Shown piece by piece: positions 45,007 to 55,866 of a DNA stretch of 64,000 nt; position 1 is the first letter of the stretch, and every line of letters starts with the position of its first letter. This DNA comes from Halobacillus hunanensis. Its GTDB lineage: Bacteria; Bacillota; Bacilli; Bacillales; Halobacillaceae. The notes beneath the pieces are model-generated. The model was not told the origin of the DNA. It ran no database searches and saw only the letters and a list, made by a program, of their open reading frames with translations. The stretch is from assembly GCF_900166655.1 (NCBI RefSeq), contig NZ_FVZB01000007.1, positions 558,001 to 622,000 on the forward strand, given 5' to 3'. Made by a program: the position numbers and the translations under genes.

Positions 45007-45987
45007 ATGTTCGAACATTATAGTGTGTTAAAAGAAGAAACGATAAAAGGGTTACATATTCGACCGAATGGTGTGTATGTAGATTGTACGTTGGGAGGAG
45101 GAGGTCACGCAGAAGAGATCGCTTCCCGGCTCGGGGAAGGCGGGCAGTTAATCGCCTTTGACCAGGATGAGCATGCACTCGAAGCAGCACGTGAAAGATT
45201 AGCCCCTTATCGTGGACGAATCACCTTTGTTCATGCCAACTTCAGGCAATTGGAAGAAAAATTGGCAGAACTGAGCTATGACCAGGTGGATGGAATCGTT
45301 TATGACCTCGGTGTTTCAAGTCCGCAGCTTGATGTGGCTGAGCGAGGGTTTAGTTATCATAACGATGCTCCGCTTGATATGAGGATGAACCAGTCAGAGG
45401 AATTATCAGCGTGGCATGTGATTAATGAATGGCCTTATGAAGACCTCGTACGCATCTTCTTTAAATATGGAGAAGAAAAATTTTCTAAACAAATTGCCAG
45501 AAAAATTGAGGCAGCTAGAGAGCAGCAGGCGATCGATACGACAGATCAGCTTGTAGAACTCATTAAAGAAGGGATTCCGGCTCCGGCACGCAGAAAAGGC
45601 GGGCACCCCGCTAAACGAGTGTTTCAAGCCATCAGAATCGCTGTGAATGACGAGCTGGGAGCTTTTCAGGATACCCTGCATCAGGCAGCCAGAGTGGTAG
45701 GCGTAGAGGGACGAATCGCTGTCATCACCTTCCATTCACTTGAAGATCGATTGTGCAAACAAACCTTTAAGAAATGGAGTTCGAACCCTCCATTGCCGAA
45801 GAATATTCCGGTGATTCCGGAGGACAAACAGCCTCCGTTTACTTTAATTACAAGAAAGCCTATTACAGCAGATAACGATGAACTTGAAGACAATAGACGA
45901 TCACGATCAGCCAAGCTCCGTGTGGTAGAAAAAGTGAAACCGTGGTCAGAAGAATTTAAATTTGAAGAAGGGTGGAAGCAAACATGA
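45007..45987 (+). CDS. rsmH: 16S rRNA (cytosine1402-N4)-methyltransferase RsmH
   Basis: A 326-residue SAM-dependent methyltransferase (MraW). [15 protein letters not shown] is the SAM loop, [15 protein letters not shown] and [21 protein letters not shown] are signature blocks. ATG at 45007 gives [11 protein letters not shown], which fits the family; a TTG eight codons earlier is possible. The ribosome site (GAGTGAG) is poor, suggesting coupling to mraZ. Ends in an ATGA overlap with ftsL. Confidence 0.95.
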   Translation: MFEHYSVLKEETIKGLHIRPNGVYVDCTLGGGGHAEEIASRLGEGGQLIAFDQDEHALEAARERLAPYRGRITFVHANFRQLEEKLAELSYDQVDGIVYDLGVSSPQLDVAERGFSYHNDAPLDMRMNQSEELSAWHVINEWPYEDLVRIFFKYGEEKFSKQIARKIEAAREQQAIDTTDQLVELIKEGIPAPARRKGGHPAKRVFQAIRIAVNDELGAFQDTLHQAARVVGVEGRIAVITFHSLEDRLCKQTFKKWSSNPPLPKNIPVIPEDKQPPFTLITRKPITADNDELEDNRRSRSAKLRVVEKVKPWSEEFKFEEGWKQT

Positions 45988-46349
45988 GCACTGAAAGAGT
46001 AAGAGATTTGCAACAGCCTGTACAAGAACCGAATAAGCAGCAGCCCAAAGTAAAAGTTCATAAGAAGCAATGGATCAGTACGGGAGAAAAGTTTTTATAC
46101 AGTGCTTTTACAGGAGTCGTAGTTGCTGCTTCTATCTTTATGGTTAACTTTACCTCTTCGACAGATACGCTAAACCGAAATATTCAGCAACTTGAACAGG
46201 AAGTGAAGCAGCAGGAAGCACACAATGAAACCCTTGCTTACCAAGTAAAAGAACTAAGCAACCCAGACCGTATCCTAGAGATTGCCAAAGAACACGGCCT
46301 TGACATTCAGAATGCTAAAGTGAAGCAGGCAGGCTACTTAGGAAACTAA
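45984..46349 (+). CDS. ftsL: Cell division protein FtsL
   Basis: A 121-residue bitopic protein: hydrophilic cytosolic N-terminus rich in Gln/Lys, one membrane helix (about 41-58), and an extracytoplasmic leucine-zipper coiled coil (about 62-95) ending in [14 protein letters not shown]. FtsL binds DivIB and DivIC at the septum and is turned over rapidly in B. subtilis. Start overlaps the rsmH stop. Confidence 0.9.
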   Translation: MSTERVRDLQQPVQEPNKQQPKVKVHKKQWISTGEKFLYSAFTGVVVAASIFMVNFTSSTDTLNRNIQQLEQEVKQQEAHNETLAYQVKELSNPDRILEIAKEHGLDIQNAKVKQAGYLGN

Positions 46350-46371
46350 CTCCATAGAAGGTGGTGTCTTT

Positions 46372-48510
46372 ATGAAAAGTCCCAATACACATAAAGGTGC
46401 CGCTTTGTTGATCATTCTTTTTTCAATCATGTTCCTTATTATTGCCGGGCGATTTCTTTATATTGAAACAACGGCTGAAGTAGAAGGGGTTAACCTGGAA
46501 AAATGGGCTGAAGAAAGCCGAACAACTTCCTATCAGTTGGACGCAAGCCGCGGTAAAATTTTTGACAAAAATGGAATGGTGTTGGCGTACGATCGTCCCA
46601 CCTACCGTTTATATGCAATTGTTGATCCTGCTTTTACTACTAATAAAGAGGATCCTAAACACGTAGATGATATTCAGGAAACAGCCTCAAAGCTGGCTCC
46701 AATATTAGATATGGATGCTGCAAAGATGGCCGAAACGATGACGGAAGCGCAGGAAGCTGGAAGATTTCAGGTTGAGTTTGGAAGTAAAGGCCGGGAGATC
46801 TCCCGCAAGACTATGAAGAAAATTAAGGAAATGGATTTAAGCGGAATAAAGTTTGATCAAAGATCTAAGCGGTATTATCCAAACGGGAAATTCGCCTCGC
46901 ACATCATCGGTTTTGCCCGAACGGAAAACGGACATATCAACGGTGTGACTGGCGTTGAAAAACAGTTGGAGGAATATTTAGAAGGCGAAAAAGGTAAAAT
47001 TTCCTATGAACGTGATAAATATGGTATAAAGCTTCTGGATCCAAACGAAATATTGAAGCCGCCGGATGATGGGGAAAATGTCCATCTAACCATTGACCAG
47101 AAAATCCAAACCTTCCTGGAGGATGCGATGTCTTCTGTCCAGGAACAGTACAAGCCGAAGAAAATCATGGCAGCTGTTATGGACCCGGAAACTGGACAAA
47201 TTCTGGCCATGAGTAACCGGCCAAGTTATAATCCTAATGATATTGGGGATGTGGAAAACTGGTACAATGACGTGATTTCCTATCCATTTGAACCAGGATC
47301 TACAATGAAAATGTTCACGTGGGCCGCTGCGATTGAAGAAGGGGTCTATAATGGAAAAGAAAAATTCAAATCCGGTTCATATGATATCGGTGAGAATTAC
47401 AGGGCGATCCATGATCACAATTATGAAGGATGGGGAAAAATCACCTTTAATGAAGGGTTCAGACGCTCCTCTAATGTGGCAGCAGCCAAGTTGGCAATGG
47501 AGAAGATCGGGCCACAGACATTTAGAGAATATCTGTCCGCATTTCATTTTGATCAGAAAACAGGGATAGACCTGCCTGGCGAAGCGAAAGGGAAGCTCCT
47601 CTACAATTATCCAATTGAGAAAGTGACGACATCATTTGGACAGGGGACGACGACGACACCGATTCAATTGATGACCGCCGCCACTTCGATTGCGAATGAC
47701 GGGGAGATGATGCGTCCGTATGTACTCTCCAAAATTACCGGAAGTGATTCGGATAAAACGATTGAAATTAGTGAACCTGAAGTCATAGGCGAGCCGATTT
47801 CTGCTGAAACTGCTAAGAAAATGCGTGGTTTATTAGGCAGTGTTGTAACAGGCGAACATGGGACAGGAGCTCCTTATAAGCTAGGAGATTATTCTGTAGC
47901 CGGGAAAACAGGTACAGCCCAAATTCCAAGCCCTGACGGCGGGTATATGACTGGAAGAGAGAATTACATCTTCTCTTTCCTTGGAATGGCACCTAAAAAA
48001 GATCCGGAACTTCTTATGTATGTAGCTGTACAGCAGCCAGAACTTGAGCCGACTGAAACTGGATCTGCACCTGTGTCTTATATCTTTAAGACCGTAATGG
48101 AGAACAGTTTGCATTATCTTGATATTAATCCAGATAAAAATAATGATCAGCAGGTGGAAACACAAGAGCTTCAAGATGTGACAAACATGTCTACGAAAGA
48201 GGCCGTGGCTCAATTACAGAAAACGTATGAGCATGTTTCCGTGGTAGGAAATGGTGGTAAAGTAGAGGCCACCCTCCCAGAAGCAGGGGCGACAACGCTG
48301 AATGGCGAGCGTATTATTGTCATTACCGATCAGCCCACGATGCCTGACCTTACTGGATGGTCGTTACGGGATGTCCAAAGGCTGGCAGACTATTTTAATT
48401 TAAAGATGGAAACTATGGGTAGTGGATATGTTTCGAAACAAAGCATCGCAAAAGGTTCTAAATTAAATGGTGATGGTTATCTGGTGGTCGAACTTTCGCC
48501 GCCGCAGTAA
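46372..48510 (+). CDS. pbpB: Penicillin-binding protein 2B
   Basis: A 712-residue class B PBP, the septal transpeptidase. One membrane helix (10-30), a dimerisation domain (50-235), and a transpeptidase domain with SxxK at Ser310-Lys313, SSN at 366-368 and KTGT at 512-515. Two PASTA domains close the protein (about 585-710). It partners with FtsW. Start follows AAGGTGG with 22 bases after ftsL. Confidence 0.96.
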   Translation: MKSPNTHKGAALLIILFSIMFLIIAGRFLYIETTAEVEGVNLEKWAEESRTTSYQLDASRGKIFDKNGMVLAYDRPTYRLYAIVDPAFTTNKEDPKHVDDIQETASKLAPILDMDAAKMAETMTEAQEAGRFQVEFGSKGREISRKTMKKIKEMDLSGIKFDQRSKRYYPNGKFASHIIGFARTENGHINGVTGVEKQLEEYLEGEKGKISYERDKYGIKLLDPNEILKPPDDGENVHLTIDQKIQTFLEDAMSSVQEQYKPKKIMAAVMDPETGQILAMSNRPSYNPNDIGDVENWYNDVISYPFEPGSTMKMFTWAAAIEEGVYNGKEKFKSGSYDIGENYRAIHDHNYEGWGKITFNEGFRRSSNVAAAKLAMEKIGPQTFREYLSAFHFDQKTGIDLPGEAKGKLLYNYPIEKVTTSFGQGTTTTPIQLMTAATSIANDGEMMRPYVLSKITGSDSDKTIEISEPEVIGEPISAETAKKMRGLLGSVVTGEHGTGAPYKLGDYSVAGKTGTAQIPSPDGGYMTGRENYIFSFLGMAPKKDPELLMYVAVQQPELEPTETGSAPVSYIFKTVMENSLHYLDINPDKNNDQQVETQELQDVTNMSTKEAVAQLQKTYEHVSVVGNGGKVEATLPEAGATTLNGERIIVITDQPTMPDLTGWSLRDVQRLADYFNLKMETMGSGYVSKQSIAKGSKLNGDGYLVVELSPPQ

Positions 48511-48546
48511 CCCTAAATGAGCAGTGTTCTAATCGTTCTGTGATTG

Positions 48547-48554
48547 CATATAGT
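48547..48554 (+). promoter_or_regulatory. Possible sigma-E -10 element for spoVD
   Basis: CATATAGT fits CATANNNT of sigma-E -10 elements and lies 41 bases before spoVD. The -35 region matches poorly. In B. subtilis spoVD is under sigma-E. Confidence 0.3.
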
Positions 48555-48594
48555 GATACAAGCCTACTCTATCGATTTTAAAGGAGTTATGGAT

Positions 48595-50520
48595 ATGAGG
48601 AGAGTATCACAAGTAGTCGTCAGAAAACGTTTAGTCACTGTTTTTTTAGTGGGGTTAGTTATTTTTACCACGATCGCTGGTCGGTTAGGGTACGTCCAAT
48701 TCGTGTTGAGTGACTTTTTAATCGCTAAGGCCGAAGAATCATGGGGAAGGGATATTACCTTTGAGCCTGAGCGTGGCAGAATTTTAGACACAAATGGAGA
48801 AGTGCTCGTTGGCAACCAATCAGCCCCCACGGTTATGGTCGTGCCAAGACAAATTAAGAAGCCTGAAGAAACGGCCCAAAAACTGGCCAAGATCCTCGAT
48901 ATGACAGTAGAGAAAGCCTATGACCATCTCACAAACAAAGTGTCGATTGAGAAAATCAACCCAGAAGGCCGGAAGATATCTGAAGATCAAGCAGAAGCCA
49001 TTCAGTCTTTGAACATCCCTGGCGTGTACATAGCTGAAGATTCCAAGCGCTATTACCCACATGGTGCTTTTCTTTCGCATGTACTTGGGTTCAGCGGGAT
49101 AGATAATCAGGGACTGCTTGGACTGGAAGCCTATTATGATGAGAAACTTAGTGGAGAGCAGGGAGCACTTTCGTTCTTTTCTGATGCAAAAGGAAAGCGA
49201 ATGCCTGATATTGCTGATGTGTACGAACCACCTGTTGATGGAAAGGATCTGCGTTTGACGATTGACTATAAGGTACAGTCGATCATTGAGCGGGAGCTGG
49301 ATTTAGCCGTTGAAAAGTACAACCCTGACGGTGCGCTGGCCATTGCTGTCGACCCGGATACTGGCAAGGTAATGGCTATGTCATCGCGTCCTAATTTCCA
49401 TCCAGGCAATTATCAAAATGTTGATCCATCTGTTTATGATCGGAATTTACCAATCTGGAGTACGTATGAGCCTGGGTCTACGTTCAAAATCATCACCTTA
49501 GCAGCAGCTCTTGAAGAAGATGTAGTTGATTTACATGACGACCATTATCATGATGACGGGTCAATAAAAGTGGATGGGACGACCTTGCATTGTTGGAAAC
49601 GGGGCGGACATGGCGATCAATCCTACCTTGAGGTTGTCCAGAATTCATGTAACCCAGGTTTTGTCACCCTAGGGCAGAAATTAGGCAAAGAAAGCTTGTT
49701 TGAATACATTAATCGATTTGGGTTTGGTCAGAAAACAGGGATCGATTTACAAGGTGAAGGAAAAGGGATTTTATTCAAACCGGAACGAGTCGGACCTGTT
49801 GAATTGGCGACGACAGCTTTCGGTCAAGGGGTATCTGTCACACCGATTCAGCAAGTTATGGCTGTAGCGGCCGCCGTAAACGGGGGGTACTATTACGAAC
49901 CTTATGTGCAGGAAGCATGGCTCGACCCAGTGAGCGGTGAAGTTTTGCAAAAAAATGAACCGGAAATGGAGAGACGTGTCATTTCGGAGGAAACGTCAGA
50001 GCAAGTAAGAAAAGCACTTGAAAGCGTTGTGGCAAAAGGAACCGGGCGCGGTGCATATGTCGAAGGCTATCGAGTAGGTGGAAAAACAGGTACCGCCCAG
50101 AAGGTGGGCGAAGATGGCCAGTATATGAGCAACAACCATATTGTGTCCTTTATTGGATTTGCTCCTGCAGATGATCCTGAACTCGTCGTGTATCTTGCTA
50201 TTGATAACCCGAAAAACACGGTCCAGTTTGGGGGCGTCGTTGCGGCTCCGATTGTAGGAAATATTATGGAGGACAGTTTGCGTTCCTTAGGTGTTAAACC
50301 GAGAAAAGACGGTCTCGAGAAAGAATACGCCTGGCCGGAGGAACCACTTGTTGAAGTTCCGGACGTAACAGGGATGGAGAAAAAAGAACTCACCCAATTT
50401 TTAACAACTTTAAAAATTAAAACAAGCGGCGAAGGATCAGAAGTCGTTACTCAAGCACCAGAAGCCGGAGTGAAGGTGCCAAGCGGATCTACTATACGCG
50501 TGTACTTGGGTGAGGAATAA
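48595..50520 (+). CDS. spoVD: Sporulation-specific PBP SpoVD
   Basis: A 641-residue class B PBP needed for spore cortex synthesis with SpoVE. Membrane helix at 12-30, transpeptidase with Ser295-Lys298 (STFK), SCN at 351-353 and KTGTAQ, and one C-terminal PASTA domain. Cys333 and Cys352 correspond within one residue to Cys332/Cys351 of B. subtilis SpoVD, whose disulfide is reduced by StoA to activate the enzyme. ATG at 48595 follows AAAGGAG by eight bases; an ATG six bases earlier is too close. Confidence 0.95.
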   Translation: MRRVSQVVVRKRLVTVFLVGLVIFTTIAGRLGYVQFVLSDFLIAKAEESWGRDITFEPERGRILDTNGEVLVGNQSAPTVMVVPRQIKKPEETAQKLAKILDMTVEKAYDHLTNKVSIEKINPEGRKISEDQAEAIQSLNIPGVYIAEDSKRYYPHGAFLSHVLGFSGIDNQGLLGLEAYYDEKLSGEQGALSFFSDAKGKRMPDIADVYEPPVDGKDLRLTIDYKVQSIIERELDLAVEKYNPDGALAIAVDPDTGKVMAMSSRPNFHPGNYQNVDPSVYDRNLPIWSTYEPGSTFKIITLAAALEEDVVDLHDDHYHDDGSIKVDGTTLHCWKRGGHGDQSYLEVVQNSCNPGFVTLGQKLGKESLFEYINRFGFGQKTGIDLQGEGKGILFKPERVGPVELATTAFGQGVSVTPIQQVMAVAAAVNGGYYYEPYVQEAWLDPVSGEVLQKNEPEMERRVISEETSEQVRKALESVVAKGTGRGAYVEGYRVGGKTGTAQKVGEDGQYMSNNHIVSFIGFAPADDPELVVYLAIDNPKNTVQFGGVVAAPIVGNIMEDSLRSLGVKPRKDGLEKEYAWPEEPLVEVPDVTGMEKKELTQFLTTLKIKTSGEGSEVVTQAPEAGVKVPSGSTIRVYLGEE

Positions 50521-50563
50521 GTTGTCAAAATTCATTATAGGACGGTACAGCCGATTATATCTT

Positions 50564-50572
50564 TGCTATAAT
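50564..50572 (+). promoter_or_regulatory. Extended -10 promoter for murE
   Basis: TGCTATAAT is a perfect extended -10; the -35 is weak. It would let the Mur genes be transcribed independently of spoVD. Confidence 0.55.
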
Positions 50573-50605
50573 GAATGAGAATGTGGGAAAGTTAGGATGA
50601 TTAGA

Positions 50606-52081
50606 ATGAAGTTGAAAGAGTTATTAGAAATTGTTCCATTTTATAAAACCAACCAATCAATTGATACGATAACGATAACCGGTGTAACGATGGATTCAAG
50701 AACCGTTTCCCCTGGCGACTTGTTCGTATGTATTCGCGGGGCCGAAACTGACGGTCATGCTTACGTGACATCTGCAATTGATCAAGGAGCATCTGCAATT
50801 GTGGCGGAAGAAGACTTGAATATTGAGTTTCCCATCGTCACTGTAAATGACACGACCAAGGTACTGGCCATGCTGGCAGCCGCCTATTATGAATATCCGA
50901 CAGAGAGTGTTTACACGATTGGTGTAACAGGTACGAATGGTAAAACAACCGTTACGTATTTGCTTGATGAAATTTTTCGACTTGAACAGCAAACGACAGC
51001 CACCATTGGTACGATCCAAATGAATATAGCAGGGGATGTGTATCCAGTGAAGAACACAACCCCTGACGCTCTTTCGTTACAGAGCAGTTTTCGCAAGATG
51101 ATCGACCGTGGTGTGGAAACGGCGATCATGGAAGTTTCTTCCCATGCCCTTGATCAGGGACGCGTCTATGGCTGCGATTTTGATATTGCTATTTTTACAA
51201 ATTTGAGTCAAGATCATTTAGATTACCATGAAGATATGGAAGATTATCTTCGTGCTAAGTCCCTATTGTTTGCACAGCTTGGAAACGGGTATAATGTGGA
51301 GCGGGAAAAATTCGCTGTCATTAATATTGATTCGCCTGTGGCAGCTAAGCTGGTGCGCTCAACGGCTAAACCGACGTTAACGTATGGCATACATGAGCAA
51401 GCAGATATTATGGCGAAAAACATCGATCTTCACGAAAAAGGTGCTTCATATACACTGGAAACTCCTAAAGGGACAGTTATGATTACGAGTCCGTTAATGG
51501 GAATGTTCAGTGTGTATAATATGCTGGCAGCAGCCGGAGCTGCTCTGGCTGCGGGTGTAAGCCTGCAGACGATCCAGCAATCCTTCGCGCAAACAGAAGG
51601 AGTGCGCGGCCGTTTCGAACCTGTACTAGCGGGTCAGGAATTTGGTGTCGTGGTGGATTATGCTCACACACCGGATTCGCTCGAGAATGTACTGAAAACA
51701 ATGAAGGAATTTTGCTCTGGGCATATTCGTGTCGTGGTAGGCTGCGGCGGGGACCGTGATCGAACAAAACGTTCGTTAATGGCCGATGTGGCAATGAGAT
51801 ATGGCGACCATATTATTTTCACATCAGACAATCCTCGGACAGAAGAGCCTGAGCGAATTCTATATGACATGACAGCACACCTGGACGGGAATTTCGAGGT
51901 GGAAACGGACCGTAAGCAGGCTATCGAACAAGCCATCCTTCACTCAAGTGATGGAGATATGGTGCTGATTGCCGGGAAAGGTCATGAAACGTATCAAGAG
52001 ATCAACGGTGTACGGTATGACTTTGATGATCGTGAAGTGGCCAGAGATATTTTATTGAAAGTAAAAGGGAGTCATTCTTAA
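50606..52081 (+). CDS. murE: UDP-MurNAc-tripeptide synthetase MurE, meso-DAP type
   Basis: A 491-residue Mur ligase adding the third peptide residue. ATP loop GTNGKT at 109-114, HALDQGR and the DNPR motif at 408-411, the signature for meso-diaminopimelate rather than lysine. Start MKLKELLEIV at 50606 is the family N-terminus; an ATG three codons earlier is in frame. Its stop overlaps the murF ATG (TAATG). Confidence 0.95.
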   Translation: MKLKELLEIVPFYKTNQSIDTITITGVTMDSRTVSPGDLFVCIRGAETDGHAYVTSAIDQGASAIVAEEDLNIEFPIVTVNDTTKVLAMLAAAYYEYPTESVYTIGVTGTNGKTTVTYLLDEIFRLEQQTTATIGTIQMNIAGDVYPVKNTTPDALSLQSSFRKMIDRGVETAIMEVSSHALDQGRVYGCDFDIAIFTNLSQDHLDYHEDMEDYLRAKSLLFAQLGNGYNVEREKFAVINIDSPVAAKLVRSTAKPTLTYGIHEQADIMAKNIDLHEKGASYTLETPKGTVMITSPLMGMFSVYNMLAAAGAALAAGVSLQTIQQSFAQTEGVRGRFEPVLAGQEFGVVVDYAHTPDSLENVLKTMKEFCSGHIRVVVGCGGDRDRTKRSLMADVAMRYGDHIIFTSDNPRTEEPERILYDMTAHLDGNFEVETDRKQAIEQAILHSSDGDMVLIAGKGHETYQEINGVRYDFDDREVARDILLKVKGSHS

Positions 52082-53433
52082 TGTTTACAGTCGAAGAACT
52101 AACAAACGTCTTTCCGAAGTACAGGGGAGAAACAGATGCTATCTTGATGGAACGCATTATGACAGATACGAGAAAAAAAGCGAAGAAAAGCTTATTTGTT
52201 CCGATCGTAGGGGAGTCATTTGATGCGCATCACTTTCTTATGGAAGCAATTGATCAAGGAGCGGTAGCTGCTCTATGGCAGGAAAACTACGCCCTTCCTG
52301 AGAGCCTGCCGACAGGATTCCCGGTCTTTTTTGTTAAAGATACAACTGCTGCACTGCAGCAGACTGCGAAATATTATTTGAAGCAAGTTGCTCCGATTGT
52401 GATCGGGGTGACCGGCTCAAATGGTAAAACAACCACGAAAGATCTAGTGGCCTCCATCCTGCAAGTCAAGTATAAAACCCATAAAACAGCAGGAAACTAT
52501 AATAATCACATTGGATTACCGTTAACGATCCTGGCCATGCCGAGAGATACTGAGGTAGCGGTACTAGAAATGGGGATGAATCAGGCTGGTGAAATATCTC
52601 TGCTTTCCCGACTAGCGGAACCGGACCATGTGATCATTACAAATATTGGCGAGTCCCATATCGAGAATTTGGGGTCGCGGGAAAATATTTCGCGCGCTAA
52701 ACTCGAAATTCTCGAAGGCTGGAAACAGCAAGGGTTATATGTCTTTGATGGTGATGAACCGTTGCTTGCTGGTGCTTCCTATGGTCCGTCTGCGATATCG
52801 TGCGGGTTCTTAGAGAGCTCGCGGCAGCAAATCCATAATGTGGAAATGACTGATCATGACAGCAGCTTTACTTTTACAGGTACACACTACCATATCCCGC
52901 TATCGGGCAGGCATAACGTTAAAAATGCATCATACGTTATAGCTATTGCTACTTTTTTAGGAATGACGCCAGCGGAAATTAATCAAGGGTTTACCCGCCT
53001 GGAAATGTCCGGGATGCGTTTTGAGAAACATGAAGGGCAGCAGGGGGCTTTGATTATAAATGATGCTTACAATGCCTCACCTACTTCAATGAAGGCCGTC
53101 ATTGAAGTGATTTGTCATTTAAAAGAGAAGACACATAAAATACTTGTGCTCGGGGATATGTTTGAGCTGGGCGAACATGCTGATGAACTACATGCAGGCG
53201 TCGCTGAAGCGATAACCGATCAAATTCAGGCTGTCTATACGATTGGTGATCATGCTGATAAGATCTCAGCAGCTGTTCAGAAATCTCATCCAACCATCGA
53301 AGCCCAACATTTTGAAACAAAACAACAATTGAGTGATCAGCTTCAAGGTCAATTAACATCAGAGAGCGTTGTATTAATTAAAGCTTCACGAGGTATGAAA
53401 CTTGAAGAGCTAATGACTGATTTAACGAACTGA
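52081..53433 (+). CDS. murF: UDP-MurNAc-tripeptide-D-Ala-D-Ala ligase MurF
   Basis: A 450-residue Mur ligase that adds D-Ala-D-Ala. GSNGKT at 112-117, the AGNYNNHIGLPLT block, EMGMNQAGEI and DAYNASPTSM are typical. It starts on the last base of the murE stop, so both are coupled. In B. subtilis murF sits elsewhere next to ddl; here it keeps the dcw position seen in many other bacteria. Confidence 0.95.
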   Translation: MFTVEELTNVFPKYRGETDAILMERIMTDTRKKAKKSLFVPIVGESFDAHHFLMEAIDQGAVAALWQENYALPESLPTGFPVFFVKDTTAALQQTAKYYLKQVAPIVIGVTGSNGKTTTKDLVASILQVKYKTHKTAGNYNNHIGLPLTILAMPRDTEVAVLEMGMNQAGEISLLSRLAEPDHVIITNIGESHIENLGSRENISRAKLEILEGWKQQGLYVFDGDEPLLAGASYGPSAISCGFLESSRQQIHNVEMTDHDSSFTFTGTHYHIPLSGRHNVKNASYVIAIATFLGMTPAEINQGFTRLEMSGMRFEKHEGQQGALIINDAYNASPTSMKAVIEVICHLKEKTHKILVLGDMFELGEHADELHAGVAEAITDQIQAVYTIGDHADKISAAVQKSHPTIEAQHFETKQQLSDQLQGQLTSESVVLIKASRGMKLEELMTDLTN

Positions 53434-53471
53434 TGAGCAGGCGATTGCGATCACGATAAAGGAGGAAAAAC

Positions 53472-54458
53472 ATGAACGACTACATACTTTTCATAACCAT
53501 GGCTCTAGCATTCGCTATAACAGTCGTTATATCGCCGATCATTATCCCGTTTTTAAGGCGGCTTAAATTTGGCCAGAAAATTAGGGAAGAGGGTCCACAA
53601 TCTCATCAGAAGAAATCGGGTACACCTACGATGGGCGGTGTGATGATCCTGATCGGGATCACACTGACTACGCTCGCCATTACCTTATGGTTTTTACCTG
53701 AAGCAGAAGGTGTCAAGGTATTTATTGTGCTGTTTGTACTACTGGGTTATGGATTATTAGGATTTCTGGACGATTATATTAAAGTGGCCAAGAAACGAAA
53801 TCTTGGGTTAACGTCAAAGCAGAAGATGGCTGGGCAAATTGTGATTGCCATCGTCGTCTATTGGATGTTAGTACAAAATGATTTCCCCACATACATTACG
53901 CTCCCTGGGACTTCCTTTGAGCTCGAATTGGGATGGGGGTATGGACTATTAATTTTATTCATGCTTGTTGGTGGATCCAATGCTGTCAATCTGACAGACG
54001 GACTAGATGGTCTTCTTGCCGGAACTGCAGCAATCGCCTTTGGAGCATTTGGTATTTTAGCGTGGAATGGCGAAGCTGATACAGTCGTCGCCATTTTCTC
54101 GATTGCTGTTGTGGGAGCACTATTAGGTTTCCTAGTGTTTAACGCACACCCTGCCAAAGTGTTTATGGGCGATACGGGCTCGCTTGCTTTAGGCGGAGCC
54201 ATTGCTATTATTGCTATTTTGACAAAACTTGAATTGCTTCTCGTCATCATTGGCGGGGTATTTGTAATTGAAACCTTATCAGTCATTATTCAAGTAATTT
54301 CATTTAAAACGACAGGCAAGCGAGTATTTAAAATGAGCCCCTTGCACCATCATTATGAGTTGAAAGGATGGTCTGAGTGGCGTGTCGTCACCACATTCTG
54401 GACGGTGGGGCTGCTTTTCGCAATACTCGGGATTTATATTGAGGTGATGTTCGGATGA
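53472..54458 (+). CDS. mraY: Phospho-MurNAc-pentapeptide translocase MraY
   Basis: A 328-residue membrane enzyme making lipid I. Ten helices, with [12 protein letters not shown] at 45-56, [19 protein letters not shown] and [15 protein letters not shown] containing the catalytic aspartates and histidines. AAAGGAGG ribosome site. Overlaps murD by four bases. Confidence 0.96.
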   Translation: MNDYILFITMALAFAITVVISPIIIPFLRRLKFGQKIREEGPQSHQKKSGTPTMGGVMILIGITLTTLAITLWFLPEAEGVKVFIVLFVLLGYGLLGFLDDYIKVAKKRNLGLTSKQKMAGQIVIAIVVYWMLVQNDFPTYITLPGTSFELELGWGYGLLILFMLVGGSNAVNLTDGLDGLLAGTAAIAFGAFGILAWNGEADTVVAIFSIAVVGALLGFLVFNAHPAKVFMGDTGSLALGGAIAIIAILTKLELLLVIIGGVFVIETLSVIIQVISFKTTGKRVFKMSPLHHHYELKGWSEWRVVTTFWTVGLLFAILGIYIEVMFG

Positions 54459-55798
54459 GAAGTTTTTCATCATTTGCTTATAAGCATGTATTAGTGTTAG
54501 GTCTTGCTAAAAGCGGTACTGCAGCAGCTGAACTACTTTTAGACAGCGGGGTTTCGGTACGTATTAATGATTTGAAAGCGGATGAAGAAAGTGATCTGGT
54601 GAAACGTCTTAAAAGCAAGGGGGCAGAAGTGATCACGGGTGGCCATCCCCTCCATATCCTTGACGGTATCGACCTGATCGTTAAAAACCCGGGAATTCGT
54701 TATGATAATCCGATTGTAGCCGAAGGGCAAAAACGGGGGATTTCAATCGTCACCGAAATTGAACTGGCGGGTCAGCTTCATCGGGGAGATTTAGTAGGCG
54801 TAACTGGCTCCAATGGTAAAACAACGACCACAACACTGATTCATGCTTTTTTAGAGGCAGATCAACAACCTGTATCTATTGCAGGGAATATTGGCGAAGT
54901 AGCTTCTGAAGTAGCTCGTACCACAACAGAAGAAGAGACGATGGTCATCGAGCTGTCTTCTTTTCAACTGATGGGCGTGGAAACCTTTAAACCGAGCATT
55001 GCTGTCTGGTTGAATTTATTCGAAGCACATCTAGATTATCACCATACGCTGGACAATTATTTTCAGGCCAAAGCAAATATCATGAGAATGCAGACAGAAG
55101 AAGATTACTTGGTATATAACGCGGATGATGAAGCAATTTTATCATTCCTGCACGAGGCAGCTTCCATTCGAGTTCCTTTCTCGATCACGAAAAAAGTGAA
55201 CGGGGCATGGACAGATGACGAGTATATTTATTTTAAAGAAGAGAAAGTCATGAAGCGCAGTGAAATTGTCCTTGTGGGGGAACACAACCTGGCAAATATT
55301 CTGGCAGCCGTTGCGACGGTTAAAATAAGAGGAATTTCAAATCATGCCATTCAAACCATTCTGACAAGCTTTGCAGGCGTAACGCATCGGTTGGAATATG
55401 TCACTAAAAAACGAGGCGTTTTATTTTATAATGATTCAAAAGCTACAAATATTTTAGCAACTTCCTATGCGTTAAGGTCGTTTACACAGCCGACTGTATT
55501 GTTGGCAGGGGGGCTTGACCGGGGAAACAGTTTCGATGCGCTCGTACCTTATTTGAATCATGTGAAAGCTATGGTCGTGTTCGGGGAAACAAAAGACAAG
55601 CTGGCTGTGGCTGCAAAACAGGCGGATGTTGAGCATGTAAAGATCGTTGAAACGATGGACGAAGCTGTAGATGCTGCTGATCGTTTTGCGAATGAAGGGG
55701 ATGTCGTTTTATTATCTCCGGCTTGTGCCAGCTGGGATCAATATCGTACATTCGAAGAAAGAGGTCATATGTTTAAACAAGCTGTGCATAAGCTGTAA
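54455..55798 (+). CDS. murD: UDP-MurNAc-alanine:D-glutamate ligase MurD
   Basis: A 447-residue Mur ligase adding D-glutamate. The N-terminal Rossmann fold has GLAKSGTA, the ATP loop is GSNGKTTT near residue 115, then ELSSFQL and the C-terminal [12 protein letters not shown] block. Start overlaps mraY. The next gene, spoVE, follows after a 68-base spacer that can form two alternative hairpins. Confidence 0.95.
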   Translation: MRSFSSFAYKHVLVLGLAKSGTAAAELLLDSGVSVRINDLKADEESDLVKRLKSKGAEVITGGHPLHILDGIDLIVKNPGIRYDNPIVAEGQKRGISIVTEIELAGQLHRGDLVGVTGSNGKTTTTTLIHAFLEADQQPVSIAGNIGEVASEVARTTTEEETMVIELSSFQLMGVETFKPSIAVWLNLFEAHLDYHHTLDNYFQAKANIMRMQTEEDYLVYNADDEAILSFLHEAASIRVPFSITKKVNGAWTDDEYIYFKEEKVMKRSEIVLVGEHNLANILAAVATVKIRGISNHAIQTILTSFAGVTHRLEYVTKKRGVLFYNDSKATNILATSYALRSFTQPTVLLAGGLDRGNSFDALVPYLNHVKAMVVFGETKDKLAVAAKQADVEHVKIVETMDEAVDAADRFANEGDVVLLSPACASWDQYRTFEERGHMFKQAVHKL

Positions 55799-55803
55799 GT
55801 AAG

Positions 55804-55866
55804 GGGCTTATGTGACAAGCTTGACAAGCCCTGTTTTCCAATTCATATGGGAGGTAGGGCTTTTTT
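55804..55866 (+). promoter_or_regulatory. Alternative hairpins between murD and spoVE
   Basis: GGGCTT (55804-55809) can pair with AAGCCC (55826-55831), or AAGCCCT (55826-55832) can pair with AGGGCTT (55856-55862) which runs into TTTTTT. The two are mutually exclusive, and the second traps the GGGAGG ribosome site in its loop. Stems are short (6-7 bp), so function is uncertain. Confidence 0.35.
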
